DNA of 64,000 nt from Ornithodoros turicata. Taxonomy: Eukaryota > Arthropoda > Arachnida > Ixodida > Argasidae. Made by a program: the position numbers and the translations under genes. This document shows positions 20,951 through 31,468 of the stretch, in pieces; positions within the stretch are counted from its first letter, which is position 1, and each line of letters opens with the position of its first letter. Where the stretch lies: NCBI RefSeq assembly GCF_037126465.1, contig NC_088201.1:128960665-129024664 (forward strand), written 5' to 3'. The notes under the pieces were generated by a model. It had not been told where the DNA came from. It did not search any database and saw only the letters and a program-made list of their open reading frames with translations.

Positions 20951-21415
20951 CATCATATCACAGGGTACTGCCTGCTAAAAGACTACTTGCATGGCCCAGT
21001 AGGAGGGGTCCATAAATAAAAAGGCAATTAAATGACTGCAACAGAACGTTGTGTGTTGAGAAATAAAATCACTAAACATTAAACACGAACTAAACGTCAC
21101 TAAACACAATGTTGCTTTCAAGGAGATACTAAATGGAACATGAGTTAAGACATGAGTTGACAGCTGTGGGTGTATTGGGGGGGGGGGGGTAGAGCATGCC
21201 CACATTAGTAGCACTGGACTACGATAGCCATCCTTCATTTTAAGACTCTCCAACCCTTAACAACAATAAATATGACACTGACCAGACCCTCGTGAGCACT
21301 GCTGCTAGATGCATCCCCCTTTTCTTTTTTCGTCTTTACTTTGTGTCGGAGCATGCATCAATTAAATTTTGAAGCCGCTTACTACGGTAGCATTTTTCAA
21401 ATGCTGGACCTCTCT
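20951..21415. other. No recognisable gene; poly-G tract
   Basis: A run of G at about 21178-21190. This may be 3' flanking or untranslated sequence of the gene ending at 21416. Confidence 0.4.
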
Positions 21416-22437
21416 TCACGACAAAGACCTGAAGGAATCCAAGTAGCTGTCCATATGCAGATGGGTACGTAATGCCCCTGATGTAGTAATGACTAGCAAC
21501 AAAATCAGAGCTTCACCCTGATATGTGAAATCCGGCAGAGTGACTTTCTGGATTCCGTCCGTCGTTGGCGAAGTGACTACCTTGTCTGTTTCACCCAGAA
21601 AGATGTTTGGCCCCGGGAGTTTCGGAGTTTCGTCTGGCACATCAGCCTGGAAATGACAGATGTAGACAAATTATTAAATACTCCATACCAAGGCAACCTA
21701 ATTTGTCTTACAAGTGTCCGCGCGAACTGCTTGACAGCTCTTGGCTCGAGATACGCATCAATGCCAGCAAATGTTGCAGACGTCTTGTTGCTGGGGCGTT
21801 CAAACTTGCGGAGAAGGCCTGCCAGGATGCACTTCATCTCATAGCGTTGTCGTCCAAACCATAGTTCAGCCTCATGCATGAGCTAGTCCAAATGAAAATT
21901 TGAGCAAGTCATTAATATTTTATCACGAGCTGTTAACTCTCTCAAGGTTCAGCACTGACCCAAGAATAATGTACAACAATAATGTACAACTCCTCTCGGA
22001 GTTAATAATAACGCGGGGTTTCGTCCCCAAGCAGGGTCAGGGACAGCCCGGCAGAAATTCGGGAATGTGTTCAACAGAACCCTCTGGCGAGACAATTCCT
22101 AATGTTCTGCTCAACTAACATTGGCCTTGGGGGCCAATAAAGTGTCCCTGATCTTGCTTGGGGACGAAACCTCGTGTTATTATTAATTCCGGGAGGAGTG
22201 CTACACTGCATTTAAGTGGGGCAACCAATGTGACAAGCTGCCTTATTATCCAAACCGTGATAGGCTGATGCAGCCACCCTATATAGTTAACCATTGAAGA
22301 AACAGTGATGGAAAGATGCTCACACATTCCTCGTGCAGGACGTAAACTGGCAAACGTTCAATAGGACCATCTTCACGTTGGCCTAGTGTGGCTGTTGGAA
22401 GTTGTTTGGTTCTTGCAACATTGAGTAGCCTGATGTC
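21416..22437 (-). CDS. Three 3'-terminal exons of an unrecognised gene
   Basis: Exon 1 (22437-22324, 38 codons) starts after CCTGTACAG, encodes DIRLLNVARTKQLPTATLGQ and ends before GTGAGC. Exon 2 (21882-21712, 57 codons) starts after TTGGACTAG, encodes LMHEAELWFGRQRYEMKCIL and later GIDAYLEPRAVKQFA, and ends before GTAAGA. Exon 3 (21646-21416, 76 codons and a TGA stop) starts after TCATTTCCAG and encodes LPGPNIFLGETDKVV and VTLPDFTYQGEALILLL. All exons are whole numbers of codons and join in phase 0 with no stop, which is unlikely by chance. I do not recognise the family. Exon 2 is mixed charged and aromatic; exon 3 ends with a short hydrophobic stretch. A foldback MITE lies in intron 1. Upstream exons are expected on the minus strand. 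Confidence 0.55.
21984..22203. mobile_element. Palindromic MITE inside an intron
   Basis: Arms of about 62 bp, about 85 percent identical: the left reads TTAATAATAACGCGGGGTTT then CGTCCCCAAGCAGGG; the right is the inverse with RCGRGGTTTCGTCCCCAAGC. Weaker pairing continues into the middle, so most of the 220 bases fold back. It lies in the intron between the first and second exons of the gene above. No coding capacity; superfamily not determined. Confidence 0.7.
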
Positions 22438-23221
22438 CTGTACAGGATCAGCATCAAAACATCATCAGCAACAACATCAGCATCAGAACAGAATCACATT
22501 TTTTCACAGGCATTTCGTGAAATGCCTGCTCGTGTCGGGCATTTTGGAAAATGCCCGAATGCAACAGTGGTCAGGCTTTTTTTTTTCCTTGTACGAAACG
22601 GAACGGTGGACGCGGTTGGTTACAGTATGGTTGGTCTTTATAGAACAACAGCACTCACGGCCGTGGCCGGGGTAGATGTTACAGGCGAACTTCCCCCCCC
22701 CCCCCCCCCGAAAAAGCCTAACCTACCCTTACAAAAGTTGGCTTCCTCTCTGTCTAGTATGTATTCACTGCTACTTTCTACCTACAAGCTACGATTTTTC
22801 TACCTAGTGCTGCTTTCTTCTTTCTATACACGAGATGTATAAGCATTTTATACATGCATTCTACAGCCACATGAATGTACACAACTTTTCGAGGAGTTGT
22901 GTATATACATGGATCATTTATGGCGAGTGAGAGAGGGAAACGCGCGATTCCTGTCTGTTGTCGCATATCTGTAACCGGTCTGGAGCAAAGACTTCATTCA
23001 CATAACCTCCTTCACCTTCTAACAAAGCGGTCATTCATTTCGGTTGTAACAGACTGAACGGAACCTTTCTTCCCCCCGCGCAGTTGACCCACAAATCGCA
23101 TGAACCTTTGACACCTGACCCTTTAAATACCATGCCAATGATGAGTTTGCGCTCATCATTGGTTGGAAAGAAACATAAAATTGGAAAATTGGAAGAGACA
23201 TAAAATTTCCACGCTTTTGTT
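22438..23221. other. Intron-like region with simple repeats
   Basis: Contains CATCAG/CAACATCAG repeats at about 22457-22492 and a C-tract at about 22690-22708. The coding exon that should precede 22437 was not resolved here. Confidence 0.35.
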
Positions 23222-23377
23222 TGTGACACTTTAGGTGCAACTGGTACCGCGTCCACATTTTGGTGGCAAAGCTACACTGTGGACAATGTAAACGCCTTAC
23301 TGAGGCACTGGGTCTGGGCACAGGAGGCTCATCTTGTGCAGGGGCCCCGGCATTTGCGTCTTGCTCGTGGCAGCTCT
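23222..23377 (-). CDS. Exon with one C2H2 zinc finger
   Basis: After an acceptor TGTAATTCTTGCAG the minus strand is open and reads a Pro/Ala-rich stretch, then HCPQCSFATKMWTRYQLHLK followed by CH, a C-x2-C-x12-H-x3-H zinc finger of the DNA- or RNA-binding type. The frame stays open beyond the finger to 23031, and no strong donor is obvious; CAG/GTGTCA or AAG/GTTCAT near 23115 are possible. Joining to the exon at 23670-23553 in its natural phase would create a TAG at the junction, so either a donor or acceptor is misplaced or the gene is broken. It could belong to the gene ending at 21416. Confidence 0.42.
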
Positions 23378-23552
23378 CTGCAAGAATTACAAATGTGAGA
23401 AGTACGATATTAGAATTCAGAGAACAGACAAGGGCAACATACCAACATCATCAACAGCTGAGACTACATCTGGTTCCTTCGCAGCTGACATACTGCCTGT
23501 ACAGTAAAGCAAGTATTGGCAAGAAGAAACCACACTGCAGGGAGCAACTTAC

Positions 23553-23948
23553 ACACAGGCTGCACCGATTGGGTGTGAGGACCAAGTGAGGAATAACATA
23601 AGTCTGGGAGATAAGTTGGGGGAGGCCCAAGCACTGCGGCAGGTACAAAGATAGGTGGGTGCGGAAATGCCTGCAAGATGATGTCCTCTCCAGCTCCTGA
23701 GGACGGACAAGACAGAAGACTTCTTTTTCATTATCACAAACTACGTACAGAAAGCTGTGATGTCAACAGGAATGGTACTTACTGCTCCAAGCTTGCTGGC
23801 CTGAGACAGCATGAAGGTCTTTAGCTGGGCTACCTGCGAGAGAGAATTGGTTTAATATATTTACACTGCAAGCAACGCGTACGTGACTACTTACCTTGAC
23901 TACTCTCTTTCTGGAAGGCCGTAGGAAATGGACCAAAACGACGGCTTT
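23553..23948 (-). CDS. Three small candidate exons upstream of the zinc-finger exon
   Basis: Candidate exons: 23948-23895 (54 bases, KAVVLVHFLRPSRKRVVK), 23833-23783 (51 bases, VAQLKTFMLSQASKLGA) and 23670-23553 (118 bases, starting AFPHPPIFVPAAVLGPPP). Each is bounded by AG and a strong GTAAGT. In phase 0 all are open and chain without a stop; the last leaves phase 1. A fourth possible exon, about 24140-24235, has a GTAAGT donor but joins in a different phase. The phases are ambiguous since the 54- and 51-base exons are also open in another frame. The repeated strong splice sites, more than the protein, support transcription of this locus. Confidence 0.38.
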
Positions 23949-24659
23949 CTGGTACACACAGAGAGACATGTTAATACATTTGCATAGCCTGCGTACCTGT
24001 GTACTGCGAATCTCCTCATTTCATTAGCAAAGACAGAGATGTTTATTCAACTGCTGTAATTTTGCAAACAGGCAGCTGAAAAATGCTATGGCAGAGGAAG
24101 AATTGACTAAAAAAAAAAAAAAAACTTACCAGCGTGCTGCTTTTTTACGTGGGCTTGCGACGTGCCTGTACCGCTAGCGTCTCGAAGACGCCCTGTTGCA
24201 TAGTGGAAACAGAATTTCACATATGTCACTGATGATGACTGGCAGTATGAAATAAACGCACGAAACCGCCAAAAGTCTGGCAGCAGCGAGAGCCACGCGG
24301 TAAGTAAAATGCAACAAAACAGGCGACGTACCCATAGCGCCGTGAGCCGCTGGTGGATGGCCGCACATAATGAACCAACCAGGAGGGCATTGCGAATAAG
24401 AAAAAGCATCTGAAGGCCGCAAGTAACCAGGACAATCGCAGGCGTTCTGACAGCCCGGGGTCTTACGAACCCGGGAGCGTCATATTGCATCGTTTGTGAA
24501 CTACGGCTTGGGATATGGTCGTCTGCGATCTCGATTTCATGATTCAACGACGTCCTTTGGTCCCTCACGCAAGATGCTGCTTAAAACGAGTAGTAAACGG
24601 GAACAATGACGATTGATTTGATACACCAGTCCAATACTCGTTTCGCGCGTTATTCCAGG
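23949..24659. other. Possible 5' exons of the same locus; not resolved
   Basis: A frame at 24568-24470 ends at GTAAGA and a later stretch at about 24235-24140 ends at GTAAGT on the minus strand, but phases do not join cleanly to the exons at 23948 and below. An A-tract at 24110-24124 is present. Confidence 0.3.
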
Positions 24660-24667
24660 GTCTAGAC

Positions 24668-25298
24668 TAGAGCCCTGCACCATCTGCAGATGGAAGCGGA
24701 TATCCGCGGTATCCGCAAGATACTTGCGGATTCGGATGAAAATTCAGAACTTTCTGCGGTGTGCGGATCGGATGCGGATGGCGCGAGGTCGGATGCGAAT
24801 CGGATGCGGATACGAAGGCAGCGGATCGGTAGCGGATCGGATGCGGATATACCGCCTGCTGTAATTTTTCCACCAGCAATTTATTTGTATTGCGCTGCGA
24901 CAGCGAGCGCATGCTCGGGTTCACCTTTGACCTTGCACGGCCAAGACGGGAGAGAAGGCATTCTGGCGTCTCGAACCGCGCGAGCACCGACGAGGTAGCG
25001 TTCCACGCGTTCCAGAAGTCTCTCCATAACGCGTTTGTTGAAAGGTTTACCTTTAGTTGTCGTCGTGAGTCGTTCCGTGACAGCATGGAGGCATCCGAAA
25101 TTATACCAATATATGCTTCCGGCGGTCTTTACGCGTCCTTCGAAACGTGCGGATTTTGCGGATCGGATGCGGATGGTGCGTTTTGGTCAGCGGCTCGGAT
25201 GCGAATGTAAACTGTTGTGTGTGCTGCGGATGCGGATAACGGTTGCGCGGATGTGGGTCGGATGCGGATGCCAAAAATCTCATCCGCGCAGGGCTCTA
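24668..25298. mobile_element. hAT-like non-autonomous element with CGGATG satellite arms
   Basis: Terminal inverted repeats TAGAGCCCTGC and GCAGGGCTCTA bound a 631-base element. Both sides carry a perfect 8-bp duplication GTCTAGAC (24660-24667 and 25299-25306), which matches the nTCTAGAn target preference described for hAT elements. Near each end are irregular direct repeats of GCGGATCGGATGCGGAT type on the same strand (about 24690-24850 and 25148-25285). The middle (24860-25140) is single copy without a transposase motif. The reading frames across it are caused by the repeats. Confidence 0.88.
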
Positions 25299-25445
25299 GT
25301 CTAGACCCCGTGTGCATGATGTGGAAAATAGAATGAAGGTTTGAGACAGCGGTGTCGAAAGCATATACGTGTTTGGCGACCTGTTCTGTTCAAAATCGAG
25401 ATTACTGCACTGGAAGTCATTACAACCACTAAATAAATAATTAAT

Positions 25446-25697
25446 TTGGGGTTCACGTCGCGAGACAACTACGATTATGAGCGACGCCACAGTAGTCGGT
25501 CTGTCGATTAACTTTGCCAACCTGAGGGTTCTTTAACGTGCGTGAAATCTCCCACACGGCTTCACGACCCATCTGGGGTCGGCGTGCGTAAGCAATTCTT
25601 ACCCGCCACCGAATTGCGAGCCTCCTCAGCCGGGATCGAACCCGCGACTTTGAGATTGGAAGACCAACACGCTACCAATCAAGTCACCGAGGCGGTT
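25446..25697 (-). mobile_element. tRNA-derived SINE, full length
   Basis: On the minus strand the 5' end reads GCCTCGGTGACTTGATTGG and then the B-box GGTTCGATCCC about 50 bases in, as in a tRNA-derived RNA polymerase III promoter. The body contains GATGGGTCGTGAAGCCGTG, TTAAAGAACCCTCAGG and AGTTGTCTCGCGACGTGAAC, then an ATT-rich tail. The 3' part resembles that of the tick SINE Ruka as I remember it. A short direct repeat ATTACAA lies on each side (about 25422 and 25700), possibly the target duplication. Two fragments of the family are at 16411-16525 and 35888-35920. Confidence 0.75.
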
Positions 25698-27029
25698 ATT
25701 ACAAATAACCACTGACGTCTGCGGATGAACGCTCCTGCCGAAATTTTTCAGTCGTTTCCACAGTTCTCTGCTGGGAATTTCCGATGCACGACAGCGCTCA
25801 GCTCATCGTTTGCAACAGTTAACCTGGCGATGAAATAGTCCATCAAGTCTGAGCTAAGCGTCGCCTGTCAGCAACCACGTCGCTGTTTATTTTATTTTTG
25901 CTTCTTCTCCTGCTTCCTTAGCCCAGGATCCGTTTTGTAAACCGGCGGAGCTAGACGGGCGTTTATTCTTGGTGAAACACGCTCATCTTGATCTTCCGTC
26001 AGCGTCTCCGATTTGCTCAAATTTAAACACGCGAAAAACCACGATGCGTTCAAATGACATTAGATTATTTCTGTGACGACTGTGTGCGAAAAGACAAAGT
26101 GACATTTTTATTTTATGAGACGCAGATCGGTAAACATAAAAGGGTGAGCGCGTCGAGACACGGCCTTGCTTTATCAGTCATCAGGAAAAGATTAACCATC
26201 AAAATAAGAGTAAAGGAACGGGGCTTCGCAATTTACTCTTAAAACACAAGCCTTCGGGTCAAGGTCGAGCCCAATGACGGATAGTACACGTTAAACGAAG
26301 CATTACTGATACACCGTCCTGGCGCCGCACTGGAACATGCCCTTATTATGCGTAAAACAGCGCGTAAGCGTAAATTTATGAGTTGTCTTTCTGAGAGTGC
26401 AGTGGTCCTGATCACCGGCAGGCTGGACACGACTGAGGGACGGAGACAACGAACTTTGAGCTTCATGCACGAACGTTGATGCGTGAATTAGAGATTGCCT
26501 AGATTGCACTTTACACCTAGCAGACTAGACTTGCAAGCCTAGATTGCACTTTATACCTGGATTACACAAGCAAGTAGGCATGTTTTTCAGGCAAGCCAAT
26601 TTCGGTTGTTGGATTTTTTTTTTACATTGTATTTTCTCTTAGGTTACGTCCAGGCAATGTCGTAAATGGGTGAGTCAATCATCTTCTGTGGTTGGTGTTA
26701 CATTCTGCGAAAGAAACGGAAGTTGGGGAAGAACAGCAATCCAAAGGTGTGGAAAAGATAAGGAAGCGTGACCACACAGCAGCTGCAATGGTGAAGGAGA
26801 GATGCAGTGGTCAGGGTTCATCCATATACGTTGTGTGCCCCGTGTGTTCGGCGTTTGTGCATCATGACAATGCACGCTCGCGATGGACAAGCATCACCCG
26901 TGAAATGGATGTAATTTTCGCATAAAGGTATTTGTTTGTGATATTTATCGTACAGCGTAGCTTCCTGGGGCTGTTAATATATCGTAGAGGAGGGGAACAA
27001 CCCCGACGGGTAGGCCTAAATCGCTGCGC
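25698..27029. other. No recognisable gene; small tandem duplication
   Basis: At about 26495-26575 a 41-base unit starting CCTAGATTGCACTTTA is present twice. A T-tract lies at about 26614-26624. Other open frames on both strands have no motif. Confidence 0.4.
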
Positions 27030-27160
27030 GTTATCCGTTTCATGTACCGCATGTGAGGGTGCGTGTACCTCTTAAATTTAAGAGGTACATTTTTTTTTAA
27101 ATGGCCTCTTGGCCAAGCGGTACTTAACCGTTACATATGCGTCACCTGGTTTAGAGTGTG
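27030..27160 (-). repeat. Foldback repeat family F1, copy 2, with 26-bp perfect palindrome
   Basis: The minus strand shares CACACTCTAAA, GCATATGTAACG and a CGCTTGGCC block with 18800-18870. Within it, 27064-27089 is a perfect 26-bp palindrome whose half is TGTACCTCTTAAA. In copy 1 the corresponding motifs GGTACA and its inverse are about 130 bases apart, so copy 2 may have lost the loop. Confidence 0.55.
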
Positions 27161-27510
27161 GTGTTTGCGACATTAGCACCGAATACGAAAACACCGAGAA
27201 GGTAACATCTACGCACCGTGCACACGTGTACCTGATTATGATGATTGATGATGATTCGGAGTTTAATGGCGCAAAGGCATGTACCTCACAATGTATCTTG
27301 CGCTACGGCTGCAAGTCCTGTTGCTGCTGTCAGTGGTGACTATTTCCTCTATCCAAAGCAAAGCGTGGCTTAGAATTCTTCCAATTCGCCACTTGGTCAA
27401 CCCTACTGGCAGTAGCATACGGCGTAACTGATCCACAGCAAGCGGCATTAATTCTGTAACTTCTCTTTCTTCTAATTCTCTTTTATTAGAGAGTTCTTGT
27501 ATATTTCATG
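27161..27510. other. No recognisable gene
   Basis: A short ATG/ATT simple repeat at about 27236-27256. Nothing else supportable. Confidence 0.4.
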
Positions 27511-27653
27511 TTATAGCCTTCGCGTACGTAAGGGATAGCGTTGTTTGTTACGCGCACGCGCGAAACAGAAAGAGAGCTTCGCGCAGCGCGTATAACAACC
27601 ACGATATCCATTAAGTACAAGAAGCTGACAGAGTACGATATACTAAAACTATT
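27511..27653. mobile_element. Palindromic MITE family M1, copy 3
   Basis: The left arm reads CCTTCGCGTACGTAAGGGAT and AGCGTTG, and the core carries CAGAAAGAGAGCTTCGCGC, the inverse of the core in copies 1 and 2. The right arm is more decayed (ATATCCATTAAGTAC). So this copy lies in opposite core orientation to the other two. Confidence 0.55.
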
Positions 27654-27742
27654 TTCCCTCTATGGGCACGTTCTCTTTACATGCAATGCGCATCGATCGT
27701 CTCCATCCACCTCTGTTTAGTGGATTGAATCCGGATTCGATG

Positions 27743-28082
27743 CGACAACCATAGTTCGGTGTTTCGAGCCTTCGAAACTCACGATCACCATCATCTACTC
27801 TTGGGTGAGTTCCGACCCGGCTACGAACTCACGTGAGGGTCGACATGGCGTATCGGTGAGCCCGATCATGCCGCATTATTAGTGCACTCACCGGATTACA
27901 TCACACTTGTAAACAAAGGAGGTGTGACATTATCTGGTGAGCGCGTTCTAATCCTGCATGACCGAGCTCACCGATACGCCATGTCGATCTTCACGTGAGT
28001 TCGTAGCAGAGCCCGAACTCACGCCTTATCAGATGATTGTGATCGTGAGTTTCGAAGGCCCGAAACGCCGAGCTATGTCGAC
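27743..28082. mobile_element. 340-bp foldback MITE
   Basis: The arms, each about 150 bases, are inverted copies. Shared blocks in order from the outside: TTCGAAACTCACGATCAC, a GTGAGTTC block, CTACGAACTCACGTGA, TCGACATGGCGTATCGGTGA and GCGCTCACC-like sequence near the middle. A 10-base centre separates them. No transposase frame. The outer border is judged from where pairing ends (GACAACCATAG versus GTCGACATAG). Confidence 0.8.
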
Positions 28083-31080
28083 AACTGAACGCCTCTGTCG
28101 TACACACGATGGTAACCACTATAGCGTTTCTCACTCCTCTAAGTTGCGTGCCCTCTTTGTTCCTTTCTGTTGCCTTAAAGCTTCCACTTACCGGCTACGC
28201 TCGTACTCCATTCGCCGTTCCTTGGAAAAGAGGCCATATCCAATCTGCTCAAGGACAAAGCAGACGAGGGTTTCGTATTTCAAAGCGTAGTTTTGATGAT
28301 TCACTTCATATAAACTACAATTCAGTTTTTCTAACACTATGCCACCGTGTCGAGTTCTTACCCCGTTGATATCGCTGGTTGTCGGAGTTACGTGCTCGAG
28401 GCCATTGCAATGGCGTGTAAAGTATCGCTATTAGAACTCGATTTGCATAAAATTGTGTCGCTAGGGGTGCTGGCTTAAAGACGGTGAACGGCCTACAATA
28501 TGGGGGATCTACTATGTAGTAATAATAGAGAGCAGCCAATGAGGAAAGAAATACTCATTATCCTAGAGATGAGCCACAGCCAGTGCTGCCATTTTAGCGA
28601 TTTTGCCGCTAGATCTAGCTCCGTTTGCTTTTTGCTCGATTTAGGGACTTGTTTCATATACCTGGTTTAGGGACTTTTTTTAGCGACTTGCTTCAGCAGA
28701 TCATGAGATTTTTAGTGACAATGAAAATGTGAAACCGTCGATAAAAATTGGTTCATGCAGTATTGAAACTGACGTGATGTACTTATAAACAGTGGGAAGG
28801 ACAGGGTCATCCGTTGTTTCCTTCCGCATCTCCCGCCACGTAATGGGTTGAAGACGCCGCTCGGTCATACAGATCGCGGTCGTGTCACTGCCATCGCTGC
28901 CTTGACTGGCCTTTGTTGCCGGCAGTCGTACACGGGAAGTGTAGCAGTTTCTTAGTTGTGAAACCCTTTTCACGGCGGTACCTTTTAACTGGAAGGTCTC
29001 GAGAAATCGCCGTGACTGTATCACAAAGCCTCTACTTCGGTTCCAGTTTCGGTGATTCAAAACAATTTTAAATAATGTAAAGCTAATGAAATCAGTTCTG
29101 ACGTACTTAGGCATGGATACGTTGTGCCGGAAAGTGTCCTCAATTTTCTGCGTGTCCCGTCCGGCTTTTGTGTCTATTTTAGTAATATTTTTGTCCCGGT
29201 AATCCCAGCTCTACACATCGCCACTCACTTCACTGATCACAAGGCAGCACATGTCATTCTAAAGCAGTTGTACACGTATCAGCGATAAAACTGTCGGCAT
29301 CCACAAACAACCGCTGCCGCTGAAATTCGCGTTACTCAACCGTACCCCTGCTGTAATTTATTGTGCGCACATAAACGCAAGCACAAACACACAACAGTCT
29401 CACGGGAACCATTTGTTAAGACGATTTCGTAATACGCCTTATGCATAAGTGCGCGTCATCTATGTGCGGAGATGGAGACTACGTTTACGCGCCATGCTTG
29501 AGTATAGCTGCCTGTGGTTTCGGTTTTCGCCACATCGCCTATCGCCAACAACGCGACATCCCGGGATGTTGACCGGCAACTCCCGATTACTTCTCGTGCC
29601 ACTGTGCACCTAAAAGGGCAATATTGGCCCGAATACAGAGAAGGTAAATCCTCAGTTCGCTATTATTGCCTCTAAAATAAATAAAAGGCACATGACACGT
29701 TCACGGTCGGAACATCCTTAGATTGAGGTTGTTTGGCGTGTCACGGGACGGCTGTTTCTTTCAGAAATAGGTCTATACTAAACGCGAGCTACAGAGGGCT
29801 TCATTTATGTGCAGGAGTGCTGAATTTCCAGCGGAAGCGTGCTGCCAAACCAGCATTTAGAATATGATTAGGAAAATGAGCTTTGTGCACTGTCTCTATT
29901 TGTGGTACATGTCCGTTTGGGACATTGTTGCTATAATTGCTCTTAAAAAGGAGCTGTGTACCAAGCAGATAACCAAGTACGACACATCAGATTTCAGAGC
30001 AAATGTGCTCCTTCTGGTATGCTGTTGCCTTTGCATCACAAAGGAAACGGCATGACATGCGAGGAAATCGCCAAATCATCACAGAAAGTCTGGTTTTCTG
30101 TGTCTCCAAGAAAGGGGCTCTTTCTCTTTCTTTGTGGGAACAGTCAGCCCCACATGACTTCCATCTCAAAAAGTATGTATCCGTTCACCTTTTGTTGGCT
30201 TTCTGGTACCAAACAGCTATATCTGCGAGTATGAAAGTACATCTGATATTTTACTGAAGTTACACAAAAAGTGTCTAGCCACAGGTGCTCAAATTCTTTT
30301 TTATTCAGTTACTGAACAGGACCAGCAGCTAAGCAAAGAGTCCTGTAGTAAGATCATCCATCGCCACCCCATGTTGCACAAAGGCGCATTTAGGGACCCG
30401 CTACGTAGCTGCGTAACACACCGCATCAGAACACTCTGCTGTAAACTTCGGGCAAGTATTTGAGTATTCATATGTACAAAAGCGACAGAGTCCTAAAAGT
30501 GCGCAATTCGACTTGAGATCCAATCACGGAATTGCAGCTACGCCGAGCGTGCTTATGCGATGCTGTTTGCTCGTTGGAGAAGACGACAACGAAGTTGTCT
30601 GAAAGAAATGTTAGTATAACGTTAGCTTCGTGAGCTTGGCTGTGCATTCTCCCTGCTCGTCTGCCATCCTAAAAACCTTGAATCGCAAGTTTCCCGACTC
30701 CCAGCTGGTCCCGTTCCAGGAAATCGCACATAACACGACCGCCCGAATACTCAGACATGGCGCCGCCGCCAGCCGCCACCACGAGATGGCAGTACTTATG
30801 AATAAGGCGTATTGAGCCACCGTGCATTGCGCATGGGGTGATAGCCATAGCCTTGGGTGGAGACAAGAATAGTTAGGGCTTGATGATCAGTACGAAGAGT
30901 GAACAGTAAAAGTATAAACTTCAAGTACTACGAAGTGCAGACCGAAGAAGGACCTAGTGTAGTAAAGTGAGGTGGACCAATGTAGTGAAATGTTTCGGAC
31001 GTAGAGCTTCCATAATAGCCTTCGTTGTTCACCTGGACGAATGTCCTCGTCGGAAACGCAGTGGCCGGTTGGCAAAGTGG
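28083..31080. other. No firm gene; possible hAT terminus at 28581
   Basis: CAGTGCTGCCATTTTAGCGA at 28581 resembles hAT-type ends that begin CAGTGCTGCCA, but no inverted partner is found in the window. Short open frames occur at 28701-29114 (minus), 29864-30234 (plus) and 30611-30866 (both strands) without recognisable motifs. The rest is unassigned. Confidence 0.35.
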
Positions 31081-31406
31081 TGTTACGGAAAGCTGGTTCC
31101 ATTCGTGGCGTTTATATACATAGTATAGCCAACATTGAGAAACACAACTATACGTCCGTCCGGTATGAAGGTGAGAAGCACACTCTGTGACATTATACGA
31201 GACAGAACCCGAAACTCTCACAAGGAGAGAGAGAGAGAGAGAGAGGAGAGAACGGAGCGCCCGACTACACAAAACACGAAGCAGAGATCATTTTCGACAT
31301 CGTTCCGAGTTCACCCCGGCGTGATGGGTATTGGGATCATGTACACAAACTCGGTGCGTAATGTATAGTTTTTCGTACGCAGTCCCCGAAGGGGCCTCAC
31401 AAAACA
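31081..31406 (-). mobile_element. Probable 3' LTR of a BEL/Pao element
   Basis: Directly downstream of the integrase fragment the minus strand reads GCCGGGAGGA, a polypurine-like tract, followed by TGTTTTGTGAGGCCCC. Ends TGTTTT and TAACA would bound a 326-base LTR. It contains a strong small hairpin (GGCCCCTTCGGGGAC), a (GA)n tract at 31228-31253 and TATATAAACG near the far end. The far border at 31081 is a guess from the terminal TAACA; no second LTR exists for comparison. Confidence 0.45.
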
Positions 31407-31468
31407 TCCTCCCGGCGCGAAATGATCGCTTGATTAGTGTCGATCATTTAGAAGTTCTAGTGGGCACA

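Noticed and set aside
28581..29210. A complete hAT element starting CAGTGCTGCCA
   Set aside because: No inverted partner end and no 8-bp duplication (GCCACAGC) found downstream.
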